DNA from: an uncultured Ruminococcus sp.
GTDB lineage: Bacteria; Bacillota; Clostridia; Oscillospirales; Acutalibacteraceae
Reading direction: 5' to 3'
Assembly: GCA_902800005.1 (NCBI GenBank)
Contig: CADCCP010000005.1
Span: forward strand, 1 to 47,563
Length of the DNA stretch: 47,563 nucleotides
Shown: positions 8,071-15,990 of the stretch, piece by piece
Layout of the letters: each line of letters opens with the position of its first letter
How positions within the stretch are numbered: position 1 is the stretch's first letter
Notes under the pieces: model-generated
Seen by the model: only the letters and a program-made list of their open reading frames with translations
What the model was told of the DNA's origin: nothing
Databases searched by the model: none
Position numbers and translations under genes: made by a program

Positions 8071-9621
8071 CTATTTTATCTCGATCAATTCCAATGTCTG
8101 CGGCTGCATTTCAATAATACCGTTAGCGGCACTCGATTTGCCTATCGTAAATACAGACTCTCCCTCAAATGCAAACGGTGCAGTCTGCTTTTCCGATGTC
8201 GGATTGACTGCGATAATAAATTTTCCTCTTTTGAAAATAAACGGATATTTTTCTTTTTCAGCATATACCACTTCAAAATCTCCGTCTGACTGCAAGTCCT
8301 CATTTTCATGCCTGATAGCGATAACTTTTTTCAGGGTATTCAAAATTGAATTTTCATCCTTGAGTTGACCTTCCACTGTAACGGCATCAGTTGATGTGTC
8401 TACAGGCAGATAAAGCATATCCGACGGTGCTGAAGAGAATCCAAGATTGACACCCTTATTCCATTGCATAGGAGTTCTTGTTCCGGTTCGATGATAACCG
8501 CCCTCTTTGCTTTTCAGTCCTTCCATATATTTCATTCCTATCTCATCACCGTAGTACAAAAAAGGTACTCCGGGCATCAGGAATATGAAAGAATAAGCGA
8601 TTTTTGCTTCAAGAGGCGTGAACATTCTCGTCATTCTCGGTGTATCATGATTGCAGGTGATAAAACTGATATATCCCTTATCTTTTGTATTTTTCAAATC
8701 ATCGAGATATTCGTCAACGAACTTTGTTATATCGCCTTTGCCATTTTTTGAAAATACTGCCGTACACTCTCCTGTGTTTCTGTCTTTATCACGGAAAAGT
8801 ATCCTGTATCCGTTTGTATCATGGTCAAGGTAGAAGTCACTGTGAAAACCTGCACCAATAGAAACTTTCGGATTACACCACTCTGATATGATAGCAGCCT
8901 CAGAATATTCCTTATCAAGCATTTCTCTGACATTTCTCCATATCTTGCACGTTTCAGGCTTTTCGCCGTCCTCATTCTTGACAAGTGAATCCGCCATATC
9001 CACTCTGAATCCGTCACAGCCTACATTGAGCCAGAATCTCATTATATCTTTCAGTGCTTCAACAGTAGCCTTACAATCAGGGTGAGATGTCGGAAGCTGC
9101 CATGCAGGGTGGGTTATCTCATTGAAACCATAGTTCAGAGCAGGCTGAGAACTGAAAAAGTTTACAAGATAATTGCCGTCTCTTTCGGATATACCACACA
9201 TCAGCCTGTAATTAGGCGGAGCCTCCCATACGCTGTCCGTCCATGTATAGCGGTTGCTGTATTCATTTTTCTCAGCCTTTTGGCTTTTCCTGAACCATTC
9301 ATGCTGATCGGAAGTATGTCCCGGCACCAAGTCCAGAATAATCCTGATCCCCTTTTCGTGTGCGATCTCAAAAAGATTCTTCAAATCCTCGTTTGTTCCG
9401 TATCTCTCCGCCACAAGATAATAATTTCTTACATCATAGCCTGCATCCATGAACGGCGAATCAAATAACGGATTGAGCCATATCGCATTGCAACCAAGAC
9501 TTTTTACATAATCCAACTTGGATATGATACCCTTTATATCACCGATACCATCCCCATTACTGTCACAAAACGTCTGCGGATATATTTCATAGAATACCGC
9601 ATCCTTTAACCATTTTGGCAT
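8071..9621 (-). CDS. GH13 alpha-glucosidase / alpha-amylase family hydrolase
   Basis: Intracellular starch- or maltodextrin-processing enzyme of 516 residues with no signal peptide. The GH13 barrel begins with DAVFYEIYPQTF, followed by the calcium loop DSNGDGIGD. Catalytic regions: GFRVDMADS (nucleophile Asp), AIISEWCNP (acid/base Glu) and FITCNHDTPRM (transition-state Asp of NHD). A C-terminal beta-domain occupies roughly residues 430-516. The motif pattern fits the oligo-1,6-glucosidase/trehalulose-like side of GH13, but exact substrate cannot be set from sequence. It is a single-gene unit with its own promoter and terminator. Confidence 0.93.
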   Translation of the reverse strand: MPKWLKDAVFYEIYPQTFCDSNGDGIGDIKGIISKLDYVKSLGCNAIWLNPLFDSPFMDAGYDVRNYYLVAERYGTNEDLKNLFEIAHEKGIRIILDLVPGHTSDQHEWFRKSQKAEKNEYSNRYTWTDSVWEAPPNYRLMCGISERDGNYLVNFFSSQPALNYGFNEITHPAWQLPTSHPDCKATVEALKDIMRFWLNVGCDGFRVDMADSLVKNEDGEKPETCKIWRNVREMLDKEYSEAAIISEWCNPKVSIGAGFHSDFYLDHDTNGYRILFRDKDRNTGECTAVFSKNGKGDITKFVDEYLDDLKNTKDKGYISFITCNHDTPRMTRMFTPLEAKIAYSFIFLMPGVPFLYYGDEIGMKYMEGLKSKEGGYHRTGTRTPMQWNKGVNLGFSSAPSDMLYLPVDTSTDAVTVEGQLKDENSILNTLKKVIAIRHENEDLQSDGDFEVVYAEKEKYPFIFKRGKFIIAVNPTSEKQTAPFAFEGESVFTIGKSSAANGIIEMQPQTLELIEIK

Positions 9622-9654
9622 ATTGAACCCCCATTTTCTACAAATTTTTTACTA

Positions 9655-9683
9655 ATTATAGCATATTATTATTTTATATTCAA
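9655..9683 (-). promoter_or_regulatory. Sigma-A promoter of the GH13 gene
   Basis: TTGAAT (9678-9683), 17-bp spacer, TATAAT (9655-9660). Start codon about 30 nt downstream of the predicted transcription start. Confidence 0.65.
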
Positions 9684-9765
9684 CTATTTTTTATATTTTT
9701 GTCATTATGTTCAAATATACCAAAAAATATTTTATCTCCAATACAAATAAAATCGCAAAAGTATA

Positions 9766-9793
9766 TTGATTTTTTTTTGAAAAATGATACAAT
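9766..9793 (+). promoter_or_regulatory. Promoter of the ferredoxin gene
   Basis: TTGATT (9766-9771) and TACAAT (9788-9793) with 16-bp spacer and an extended TGA just before the -10 box. Confidence 0.55.
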
Positions 9794-9826
9794 ATAGATA
9801 GATTCAATGTAAAGGAGGTTAATAAT

Positions 9827-9997
9827 ATGGCTTATAAAATTTCAGACGACTGCATTTCATGCGGTGCTTGTGCAGCAGAATGTCCCGTTGGTGCTATTGC
9901 AGAGGGTGACGGCAAATATGAGATAGATGCTGATGCTTGTCTTTCATGCGGTGCTTGTGCAGATGCCTGTCCTGTAGGTGCTCCTGCTGAAGAATAA
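9827..9997 (+). CDS. 2[4Fe-4S] ferredoxin
   Basis: Small clostridial-type electron carrier of 56 residues. Two CxxCxxCxxxCP motifs are present: CISCGACAAECP and CLSCGACADACP, each ligating one low-potential [4Fe-4S] cluster, in the usual internally duplicated fold. The ribosome site AAAGGAGG is near perfect and lies seven bases before ATG, implying high expression, and a strong terminator follows. It could serve the NfnAB complex and NrdG activation encoded elsewhere in this window, which is inference from general ferredoxin biochemistry. Confidence 0.97.
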   Translation: MAYKISDDCISCGACAAECPVGAIAEGDGKYEIDADACLSCGACADACPVGAPAEE

Positions 9998-10027
9998 TTG
10001 ACGGCTTACATTTTGTAACTCATTACG

Positions 10028-10064
10028 GTCAGTGTGTGCTTTTGAGCATACACTGACTTTTTTT
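10028..10064 (+). terminator. Terminator after the ferredoxin gene
   Basis: Thirteen-bp stem starting GTCAGTGTGTGCT with a TTTG loop, then seven T. Confidence 0.93.
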
Positions 10065-10125
10065 CTGCATTTTTTAACTAATATGTGTCAATAATATATC
10101 TGAAAAATATTTGGGAGGTATCAAA

Positions 10126-10911
10126 TTGCTGTACAACAAAGTGGATATATGCGGGATCAACACTTCAAAACTTCCTGTTCTTTCTGAAGAAAGAAAAAAA
10201 GAACTCCTCAAAATCATACACTCCGATGACCTTGATCGTGCTAAATCTGCAAGAGAGGAAATGATCAATGGAAATCTGCGTTTAGTTCTCAGTGTTGTCC
10301 AACGCTTCAGCAACAGAGGCGAAAATCCGGATGATCTCTTTCAAGTCGGCTGCATTGGTCTTATCAAAGCCATCGACAACTTCAATGCTGATAAAGATGT
10401 ATGTTTTTCAACTTACGGTGTACCGATGATAATCGGTGAAATAAGGAGATATATGCGTGACTATAATCCTATTCGTGTCAGCCGTTCTTTGCGTGATACG
10501 GCATATCATGCCATGACCGTAAAAGAACAGCTTACTTCACAGAATAATCGTGAACCAACGGTTGAAGAGATTGCAAAAGTGCTTGATATCCCAAAGGAAA
10601 ATGTTATAATAGCACTTGAATCCATCGTTGAACCTATTTCTATCTACGAACCTGTGTTTTCAGATGACAATGATACTATATATGTGATCGACCAACTAAG
10701 CGACTTCAATAATACTGATGCTTGGATAAATGAAATTGCATTCAAGCAGGCTGTGAATGCTCTTGATAAACGTGAAAAGGCAATATTTGCCATGAGATTT
10801 TTCAAAGGCAAAACACAAACGGAGGTAGCAGAAGAGATCGGTATCAGTCAGGCACAGGTATCACGGCTTGAAAAAAACGCTCTCTCAAAAATAAGACGGG
10901 AAATGCAATAG
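10126..10911 (+). CDS. sigG: Forespore RNA polymerase sigma factor SigG
   Basis: Late forespore sigma factor of about 261 residues. NKVDICGINTSKLPVL at the start and NGNLRLVLSV, DDLFQVGCIGLIKAIDNF (region 2.1-2.2), PMIIGEIRRYMRDYNPIRVSRS (2.3-2.4) and GISQAQVSRLEK (4.2) are close to Bacillus SigG, and the N-terminal EICG/DICG element separates SigG from SigF. The start is TTG at 10126, seven bases after GGGAGG; the in-frame TTG at 10111 overlaps that site and is rejected. Unlike in Bacillus, it is not next to spoIIGA-sigE; it stands between ferredoxin and pnp. Confidence 0.95.
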   Translation: MLYNKVDICGINTSKLPVLSEERKKELLKIIHSDDLDRAKSAREEMINGNLRLVLSVVQRFSNRGENPDDLFQVGCIGLIKAIDNFNADKDVCFSTYGVPMIIGEIRRYMRDYNPIRVSRSLRDTAYHAMTVKEQLTSQNNREPTVEEIAKVLDIPKENVIIALESIVEPISIYEPVFSDDNDTIYVIDQLSDFNNTDAWINEIAFKQAVNALDKREKAIFAMRFFKGKTQTEVAEEIGISQAQVSRLEKNALSKIRREMQ

Positions 10912-10947
10912 ACAGCGGTATGGCAGAACTGTCATACCGCTGTCTAT
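10908..10947. terminator. Bidirectional hairpin between sigG and pnp
   Basis: Perfect 15-bp stem (10908-10922 with 10933-10947) whose loop can pair further. It begins inside the sigG stop codon and lies 3 bp from the pnp stop. T tracts are weak on both strands, so it may block convergent transcripts or protect 3' ends rather than terminate efficiently. Confidence 0.6.
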
Positions 10948-10949
10948 AT

Positions 10950-13127
10950 TTATGAGCGATTATTGTTTCTGCGGAAACCGCCATTCTGACGAGGTCCCGA
11001 ATGGCGAGCAGGAGGCGTTTCGGGCTTAAGTCCCTCTACTTCTATAAGAGCATCTCTGCGTGAGAGATTTATCCTGCCCTTGTCATCAATATCCGTCACT
11101 TTTACTATGATCACATCATCAACATTTACAACATCAGTCACTTTCTCTGTACGCTTTACATCAAGCTGAGAAATATGGCAAAGTCCCTCTCTACCCGGAG
11201 CGATCTCTACGAAAGCACCGAAATCCATTATCCTTGTTACCTTGCCCTTGTATATTGCACCGGGCTCCGGATCATTGACTATTGTATTGACTATCTCCAT
11301 AGCCTGCTTACACTTATCAAGATCAAGACCGCTTACATATACATGACCGTCTTCTTCTATATCTATCTTGACATCACATTCTGCACATATCTTCTGAATA
11401 ACTTTTCCTCCTGAACCGATCACTTCTCTGATCTTGTCAACAGGTATCGCTGTAGAAAGCATCTTAGGTGCATACTGTGAAAGTTCCTTTCTCGGCTCTG
11501 CTATAGCTTTCAGCATTACTTCATCGAGTATATAATCACGAGCTTTATGTGTTTTATACAGAGCTTCTTTCACCATATCAGGTGTAAGACCGCTGATTTT
11601 CAAGTCCATCTGTATGGCAGTAATACCTTCATGTGTGCCTGCAACTTTGAAGTCCATATCTCCGAAGAAATCTTCCAATCCCTGTATATCGACCATTGTC
11701 ATCCAACGGTCACCCTCTGTGATCAAACCGCATGAGATACCTGCAACAGGTGCTTTAATAGGTACACCTGCATCCATCAATGACAGTGTAGAACCGCATA
11801 TAGAACCCTGTGAAGTAGAACCGTTTGAAGAAAGTATCTCCGAAACGAGTCTGATCGTATACGGGAATTCTTCCACAGAAGGAATGACAGGAACCAATGC
11901 CCTTTCAGCCAACGCACCGTGACCGATCTCACGTCTGCCGGGACCTCTTGAAGGCTTGGTCTCGCCAACGGAATACGATGGGAAATTATAGTGATGGATA
12001 TATCTTTTTGTAGTCTGGTCATCAATACCGTCCATGACTTGCTGATCACTTACAAGTCCCAAAGTTGTTACAGTCAGGACTTGTGTCTGACCTCTTGTAA
12101 ATAAACCCGAACCGTGTACTCTCGGCAATATGCCGACTTCTGATGCAAGAGGACGTATTTCATCCATACCTCTGCCGTCAACACGTTTCTGCTCATCAAG
12201 CAGCCAGCGACGTACAATATATTTCTGTGTCTTGTAAAGACATTCATCTATCTTTTCAGCCTGATCGGGATATATTTCGTCAAACTTCTCATGAACTGCT
12301 TCATATATAGGTTTGAGTCTTTCTTCTCTTACCACTTTGTCATCTGTATCAAGGGCAAACTTTATATCCTCAATAGAAAATTCCTTGATAGCCTCAAACA
12401 TCTCAGGTTCAGGATCATTGCTCGGATACTCAAATTTTGCCTTACCTATTTCAGCCTGTATAGATTTGATAAATTCGATTATACCTTGATTAGCCTGATG
12501 TCCCGCCATAATTCCGTTGTACATCACATCATCGGGAACTATATCTGCACCTGCCTCTATCATGGCAATACGTTCACTTGTCGATGCGACCGTAACAGCC
12601 ATCTTAGAAATTTCTCTCTGATCTTTTGTCGGATTGATAACAAACTCTCCGTCAACCAATCCGACGGATACAGCAGATATAGGTCCGTTCCACGGCACAT
12701 CAGATATGCTCAGGGCAACAGAAGTTCCCACCATTGCTGCTATCTCAGGCAGACAGTCGGGATCATATGACATTACAGTGCAGACAATAGATACATCGTT
12801 TCTCATATCTTTCGGGAAAAGCGGTCTTATCGGACGGTCTATGACTCTGGATACCAATATAGCTTTTTCAGAAGGTCTGCCCTCTCTCTTGCCATAACCG
12901 CCGGGAATTTTTCCGAGTGCATACTGTTTCTCCTCATAGTCCACAGACAGCGGAAAAAAATCTACACCTTCTCTGGGTTTTGGAGCTGCCGTCACCGCAA
13001 CGTGTACGACCGTTTCACCATATCTTACCATACAAGCTCCATTTGCCAACTGTGTCGTCTTGCCTGTTTCGATAATGAGTGGACGACCTGCAAAATCCGT
13101 TTCAAACACTCTGTAATTTTCAAACAT
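10950..13127 (-). CDS. pnp: Polyribonucleotide nucleotidyltransferase (PNPase)
   Basis: Trimeric 3'-5' exoribonuclease and RNA polymerase of mRNA decay. The 725-residue protein has two RNase PH cores (about 10-230 and 310-540) joined by the helical PNPase domain, a KH domain with IPVDKIREVIGSGGKVIQKI (about 555-615), and an S1 domain from GAIYKGKVTRIMDFGAFVEI. FTRGQTQVL and GSICGSTLSLMDAG mark the second core. ATG is preceded by TTGGAGG. It follows rpsO, the order conserved across bacteria, and has a long leader hairpin like the autoregulated pnp leader of enterobacteria. Confidence 0.98.
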   Translation of the reverse strand: MFENYRVFETDFAGRPLIIETGKTTQLANGACMVRYGETVVHVAVTAAPKPREGVDFFPLSVDYEEKQYALGKIPGGYGKREGRPSEKAILVSRVIDRPIRPLFPKDMRNDVSIVCTVMSYDPDCLPEIAAMVGTSVALSISDVPWNGPISAVSVGLVDGEFVINPTKDQREISKMAVTVASTSERIAMIEAGADIVPDDVMYNGIMAGHQANQGIIEFIKSIQAEIGKAKFEYPSNDPEPEMFEAIKEFSIEDIKFALDTDDKVVREERLKPIYEAVHEKFDEIYPDQAEKIDECLYKTQKYIVRRWLLDEQKRVDGRGMDEIRPLASEVGILPRVHGSGLFTRGQTQVLTVTTLGLVSDQQVMDGIDDQTTKRYIHHYNFPSYSVGETKPSRGPGRREIGHGALAERALVPVIPSVEEFPYTIRLVSEILSSNGSTSQGSICGSTLSLMDAGVPIKAPVAGISCGLITEGDRWMTMVDIQGLEDFFGDMDFKVAGTHEGITAIQMDLKISGLTPDMVKEALYKTHKARDYILDEVMLKAIAEPRKELSQYAPKMLSTAIPVDKIREVIGSGGKVIQKICAECDVKIDIEEDGHVYVSGLDLDKCKQAMEIVNTIVNDPEPGAIYKGKVTRIMDFGAFVEIAPGREGLCHISQLDVKRTEKVTDVVNVDDVIIVKVTDIDDKGRINLSRRDALIEVEGLKPETPPARHSGPRQNGGFRRNNNRS

Positions 13128-13157
13128 TTCTTTACCTCCAAAAATTTTCTTTGAGGG

Positions 13158-13225
13158 TTTCGGCTTAGCAATTAAACCAAAAAATAAATCTCTTTATTTT
13201 CTCGTTTCACTGCTAAAATCCGAAA
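13158..13225 (-). other. Long hairpin in the pnp leader
   Basis: Four paired blocks nest in order: TTTCGG/CCGAAA (13158-63 with 13220-25), TTAGCA/TGCTAA (13165-70 with 13211-16), AAAC/GTTT (13174-77 with 13204-07) and an apical AAAATAAA/TTTATTTT (13181-88 with 13193-200), separated by small internal loops. It sits about 30 nt upstream of the pnp start. Candidate regulatory stem cut by RNase III, by analogy with E. coli. Confidence 0.6.
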
Positions 13226-13245
13226 TCTCCTCTTTAAGTTTATGC

Positions 13246-13280
13246 AAACAGGGCAGCCTGTAAATTCTACTGACTGCCCC
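13246..13280 (-). terminator. Weak terminator between rpsO and pnp
   Basis: GGGCAG / CTGCCC arms (13251-13256 with 13274-13279), a 17-nt loop and only TGTTTG after it. Partial read-through into pnp is expected, as no clear pnp promoter is visible. Confidence 0.5.
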
Positions 13281-13290
13281 GAAACATTTT

Positions 13291-13554
13291 TTACTTACGG
13301 ATACCGAGTCTTGCAATAATAGAACGATAACGCTCAATGTCGACCTTTGTCAGGTAGTTAAGAAGACTTCTTCTCTGACCGATCATTTTGAAAAGACCAC
13401 GTCTTGAGTGATGATCTTTCTTGTGTGTTTTGAGGTGCTCGGTAAGGTCATTTATCCTTTTTGTAAGGATAGCGATCTGCACTTCAGGAGAACCTGTATC
13501 TCCCTCATGTGTTGCATACTCTTTGATGATAGCTTCTTTTTCGGACTTTAACAT
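13291..13554 (-). CDS. rpsO: 30S ribosomal protein S15
   Basis: Primary 16S rRNA-binding protein of the 30S platform. The 87 residues match the family throughout: [19 protein letters not shown], then [15 protein letters not shown], the rRNA-binding region, and [11 protein letters not shown] follows AAAGGTGG. It has a consensus promoter and a leader of about 100 nt, a place where S15 autoregulatory RNA structures occur in Firmicutes. pnp follows at 160 nt. Confidence 0.98.
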   Translation of the reverse strand: MLKSEKEAIIKEYATHEGDTGSPEVQIAILTKRINDLTEHLKTHKKDHHSRRGLFKMIGQRRSLLNYLTKVDIERYRSIIARLGIRK

Positions 13555-13657
13555 TTTTTATCCACCTTTTTCAAAAATTTAATCAATCCTTGATCTCAGT
13601 AGTCGGCTGTGGATCTCCCAAAGGCATACTCCGAAAACCGAGAAAAAGGCATCAACC
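13555..13657 (-). promoter_or_regulatory. Candidate rpsO leader (S15 autoregulation)
   Basis: About 100 nt between predicted transcription start and rpsO, clearly richer in GC than flanking intergenic DNA. CCTTTG (upstream) can pair with CAAGG (downstream), enclosing further complementary segments. S15 leaders are known in Firmicutes, but I cannot confirm the three-way junction by eye. Confidence 0.35.
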
Positions 13658-13664
13658 GCAGATT

Positions 13665-13693
13665 ATTATATCACAGTATTTTTGACTTGTAAA
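13665..13693 (-). promoter_or_regulatory. Sigma-A promoter of rpsO-pnp
   Basis: TTTACA (13688-13693), 17-bp spacer, perfect TATAAT (13665-13670). Confidence 0.8.
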
Positions 13694-13771
13694 GATTTTT
13701 TTTTAGATTTCACAATTTTTTTAATGATATTCTTACATTGAGTGTCAGTTTCATAAATATCACTCATTAAT

Positions 13772-14908
13772 TCAACACGTTATTTCTTCAAAATTTCCCA
13801 AAAAAGAAAACTCCGACAGCTCCTCAGACAATGCACATATCAATTTCAGTGTGTTCTTATCAGCAATATTCCCCGTAAAGTCAAGATAAAACATATATTC
13901 AAAATCCGTTCCAATGATAGGTCTTGACTCTATCTTTGTCAGATTCAGCCTGTTTGCTGCAAATCTGCAAAGAACACTGTGCAAAGAACCAGTTTTATGC
14001 GGAAGGGAAAAACACAAACTTATTTTTTGTGAATCATCTGAGATATACAGTTTTTTGGATATAACTATAAACCTTGTCTTGTTGTTCGGATTATTCTGAA
14101 AACCACGCATTATAATATCCAATCCGTATTTTTCCGCTGCCTCTTCAGAACATATCGCACCGATAGTCATATCTTCACTTTCTGACACCATTTTTGCCGC
14201 TGCCGCTGTACTCAAGTATGTCTGTGCTGCAATATTACTGTAATTTCTGAAAAAATGAGAACACTGATACAGTGCCTGCTGATGCGAGTATATCTTTCTT
14301 ATATCAGAAATATGTGTTCCTTTTTTGACTGCAAGAACGTGATCGACAGGTATATCTATCGCCAATGATATATATAATCTGTATTTCAACATCAAATCAT
14401 AGACTTCTGTCACTGAACCTGCCGAACTGTTCTCAATGGGCACTATACCAAATTCTGCCTCCCCGCTGCATATTGCAGAAAATACGTCCTGAAATGTCGA
14501 ATAAAAATTTATCATGCCATTCAGAAAGGCTTTCATACTTGCTTTGTTTGCATATGTTCCCTCTACTCCAAAACACGCCACTCTTACACGCTCTTCTCTC
14601 GGAACACTTTTTTCAGCCGCATATATCTCATTTTTAAGCTGATCTCCACCGCCTGTAATATCATATTGCAACGCCCTGCTCAATTCAAGTATAGTTGAAT
14701 AAAGCTGTCTTGCCGAATTTCCGTAAACGCCTGCCTTTTCTGCGGCACTTTCGATCACCTCAGCTTCCCTCGCCCTATTCACTACTTCCATGCCATGCTC
14801 TATCTTATATTCCGCAACTTTCCTTGAACACTCCATCCTCTTTGCAAAAAGTTCTGCAAGCTGTTCATCTATCTTGTCAATTTCCTCTCTTATAGGCTTT
14901 AAACTCAT
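13772..14908 (-). CDS. pheA: Bifunctional chorismate mutase / prephenate dehydratase (P-protein)
   Basis: Converts chorismate to phenylpyruvate for phenylalanine synthesis. Domains over 378 residues: AroQ chorismate mutase (1-90, with IREEIDKIDEQLAELFAKRM and KVAEYK), prephenate dehydratase (about 108-290, with GVEGTYANKAS, the IENSSAGSV loop and NNKTRFIVIS), and an ACT domain (about 295-375) carrying the ESRPIIG motif that binds phenylalanine for feedback inhibition. Its ATG overlaps the TGA of aroC (ATGA), so the two are translationally coupled. It ends the aroA-aroC-pheA operon. Confidence 0.96.
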   Translation of the reverse strand: MSLKPIREEIDKIDEQLAELFAKRMECSRKVAEYKIEHGMEVVNRAREAEVIESAAEKAGVYGNSARQLYSTILELSRALQYDITGGGDQLKNEIYAAEKSVPREERVRVACFGVEGTYANKASMKAFLNGMINFYSTFQDVFSAICSGEAEFGIVPIENSSAGSVTEVYDLMLKYRLYISLAIDIPVDHVLAVKKGTHISDIRKIYSHQQALYQCSHFFRNYSNIAAQTYLSTAAAAKMVSESEDMTIGAICSEEAAEKYGLDIIMRGFQNNPNNKTRFIVISKKLYISDDSQKISLCFSLPHKTGSLHSVLCRFAANRLNLTKIESRPIIGTDFEYMFYLDFTGNIADKNTLKLICALSEELSEFSFLGNFEEITC

Positions 14909-15990
14909 AATTTATGTACCTCCGAAAGTATATTTATCATAGCAAGTGCCGCTGCCGCCTCTACTACAGGAACTGCTCTCACAACGATACATGGATCATG
15001 TCTGCCATGTATCTCTAAAACACTGTCCTTTTTCTCATTCAAATCAACCGTATTCTGCTTTTGCGAAATGGACGGTGTAGGTTTTACCGCAACCCTGAAT
15101 ATGATCGGCATACCTGATGTTATACCTCCTAATATCCCACCGTGATGATTTGTCCTTGTCTTCACTTTACCTCCATCATAGTAGAATTCATCATTGTTCT
15201 GACTTCCCCTAAGCCTTGAACCTTCAAACCCAGAACCGAACTCTATCCCCTTTACTGCAGGTATTCCGAATATGATAGATGAGACTGCATTTTCCACTCC
15301 GTCAAACATAGGTGATCCTGCTCCAACAGGCATTCCTGTCACAGCACATTCTATTGTCCCTCCAACACTGTCTTGAGATAACCTGCATTCCTCTATCAAT
15401 TCACGCATTGTTTTTTCCTTGCTCTCGTCTATCAAACCAAAAACTGTTTTAGACAATCTATCCATCAATTCGTCCGAAATATCAACAGCATTGAATCTCT
15501 CATCTTCAATGTCACCTACTGACGAAATATGTGCCGCTATCTTGACACCCCTTTTCTCTAATATCTGACGGCATACCGCTCCTGCAAATACAAGAGGTGC
15601 AGTCAGTCTGCCAGAAAAGTGTCCTCCTCCTCTTATATCATTGAAACCGCCATACCTTACATATCCCGTATAATCAGCGTGAGACGGTCTGGGATTTGCC
15701 ATTACATTTCCATAATCCTGTGAACGTGTATTGGTATTTTTTATCACTGCACACAAAGGCGTTCCTGTTGTTGTATCATTCAGCAACCCTGACATAATTT
15801 CCGGAAAATCCTTTTCCAATCTTGGTGTAGCAGCTTTATCCTTTCCCGGTGCACGTCTGCACATCTGTAAATATATCTTCTCCATATCCAGCTTTTCGCC
15901 CGATGGCAAACCATCTATTACCACACCGATACCATTGCCGTGACTTTCACCGAATATGGATATTTTTATATCATTCCCCCATGATGACAT
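14905..15990 (-). CDS. aroC: Chorismate synthase
   Basis: Final step of the shikimate pathway, EPSP to chorismate, needing reduced FMN. The 361-residue protein contains the family signatures IFGESHGNGIGVVIDGLP at the N-terminus, RPSHADYTG, and GGGHFSGRLTAPLV. The frame opens at 16023, but GGGAGG lies eight bases before the ATG at 15990, where the family start MSSWGNDIKISIFGESHG begins. It overlaps the end of aroA by 20 nt and the start of pheA by 4 nt, giving a tightly packed operon. Confidence 0.97.
   Translation of the reverse strand: MSSWGNDIKISIFGESHGNGIGVVIDGLPSGEKLDMEKIYLQMCRRAPGKDKAATPRLEKDFPEIMSGLLNDTTTGTPLCAVIKNTNTRSQDYGNVMANPRPSHADYTGYVRYGGFNDIRGGGHFSGRLTAPLVFAGAVCRQILEKRGVKIAAHISSVGDIEDERFNAVDISDELMDRLSKTVFGLIDESKEKTMRELIEECRLSQDSVGGTIECAVTGMPVGAGSPMFDGVENAVSSIIFGIPAVKGIEFGSGFEGSRLRGSQNNDEFYYDGGKVKTRTNHHGGILGGITSGMPIIFRVAVKPTPSISQKQNTVDLNEKKDSVLEIHGRHDPCIVVRAVPVVEAAAALAMINILSEVHKL

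Noticed and set aside
13709-13770. Terminator after pheA
   Set aside because: Competing weak AT-rich pairings only; no single convincing stem followed by T tract.
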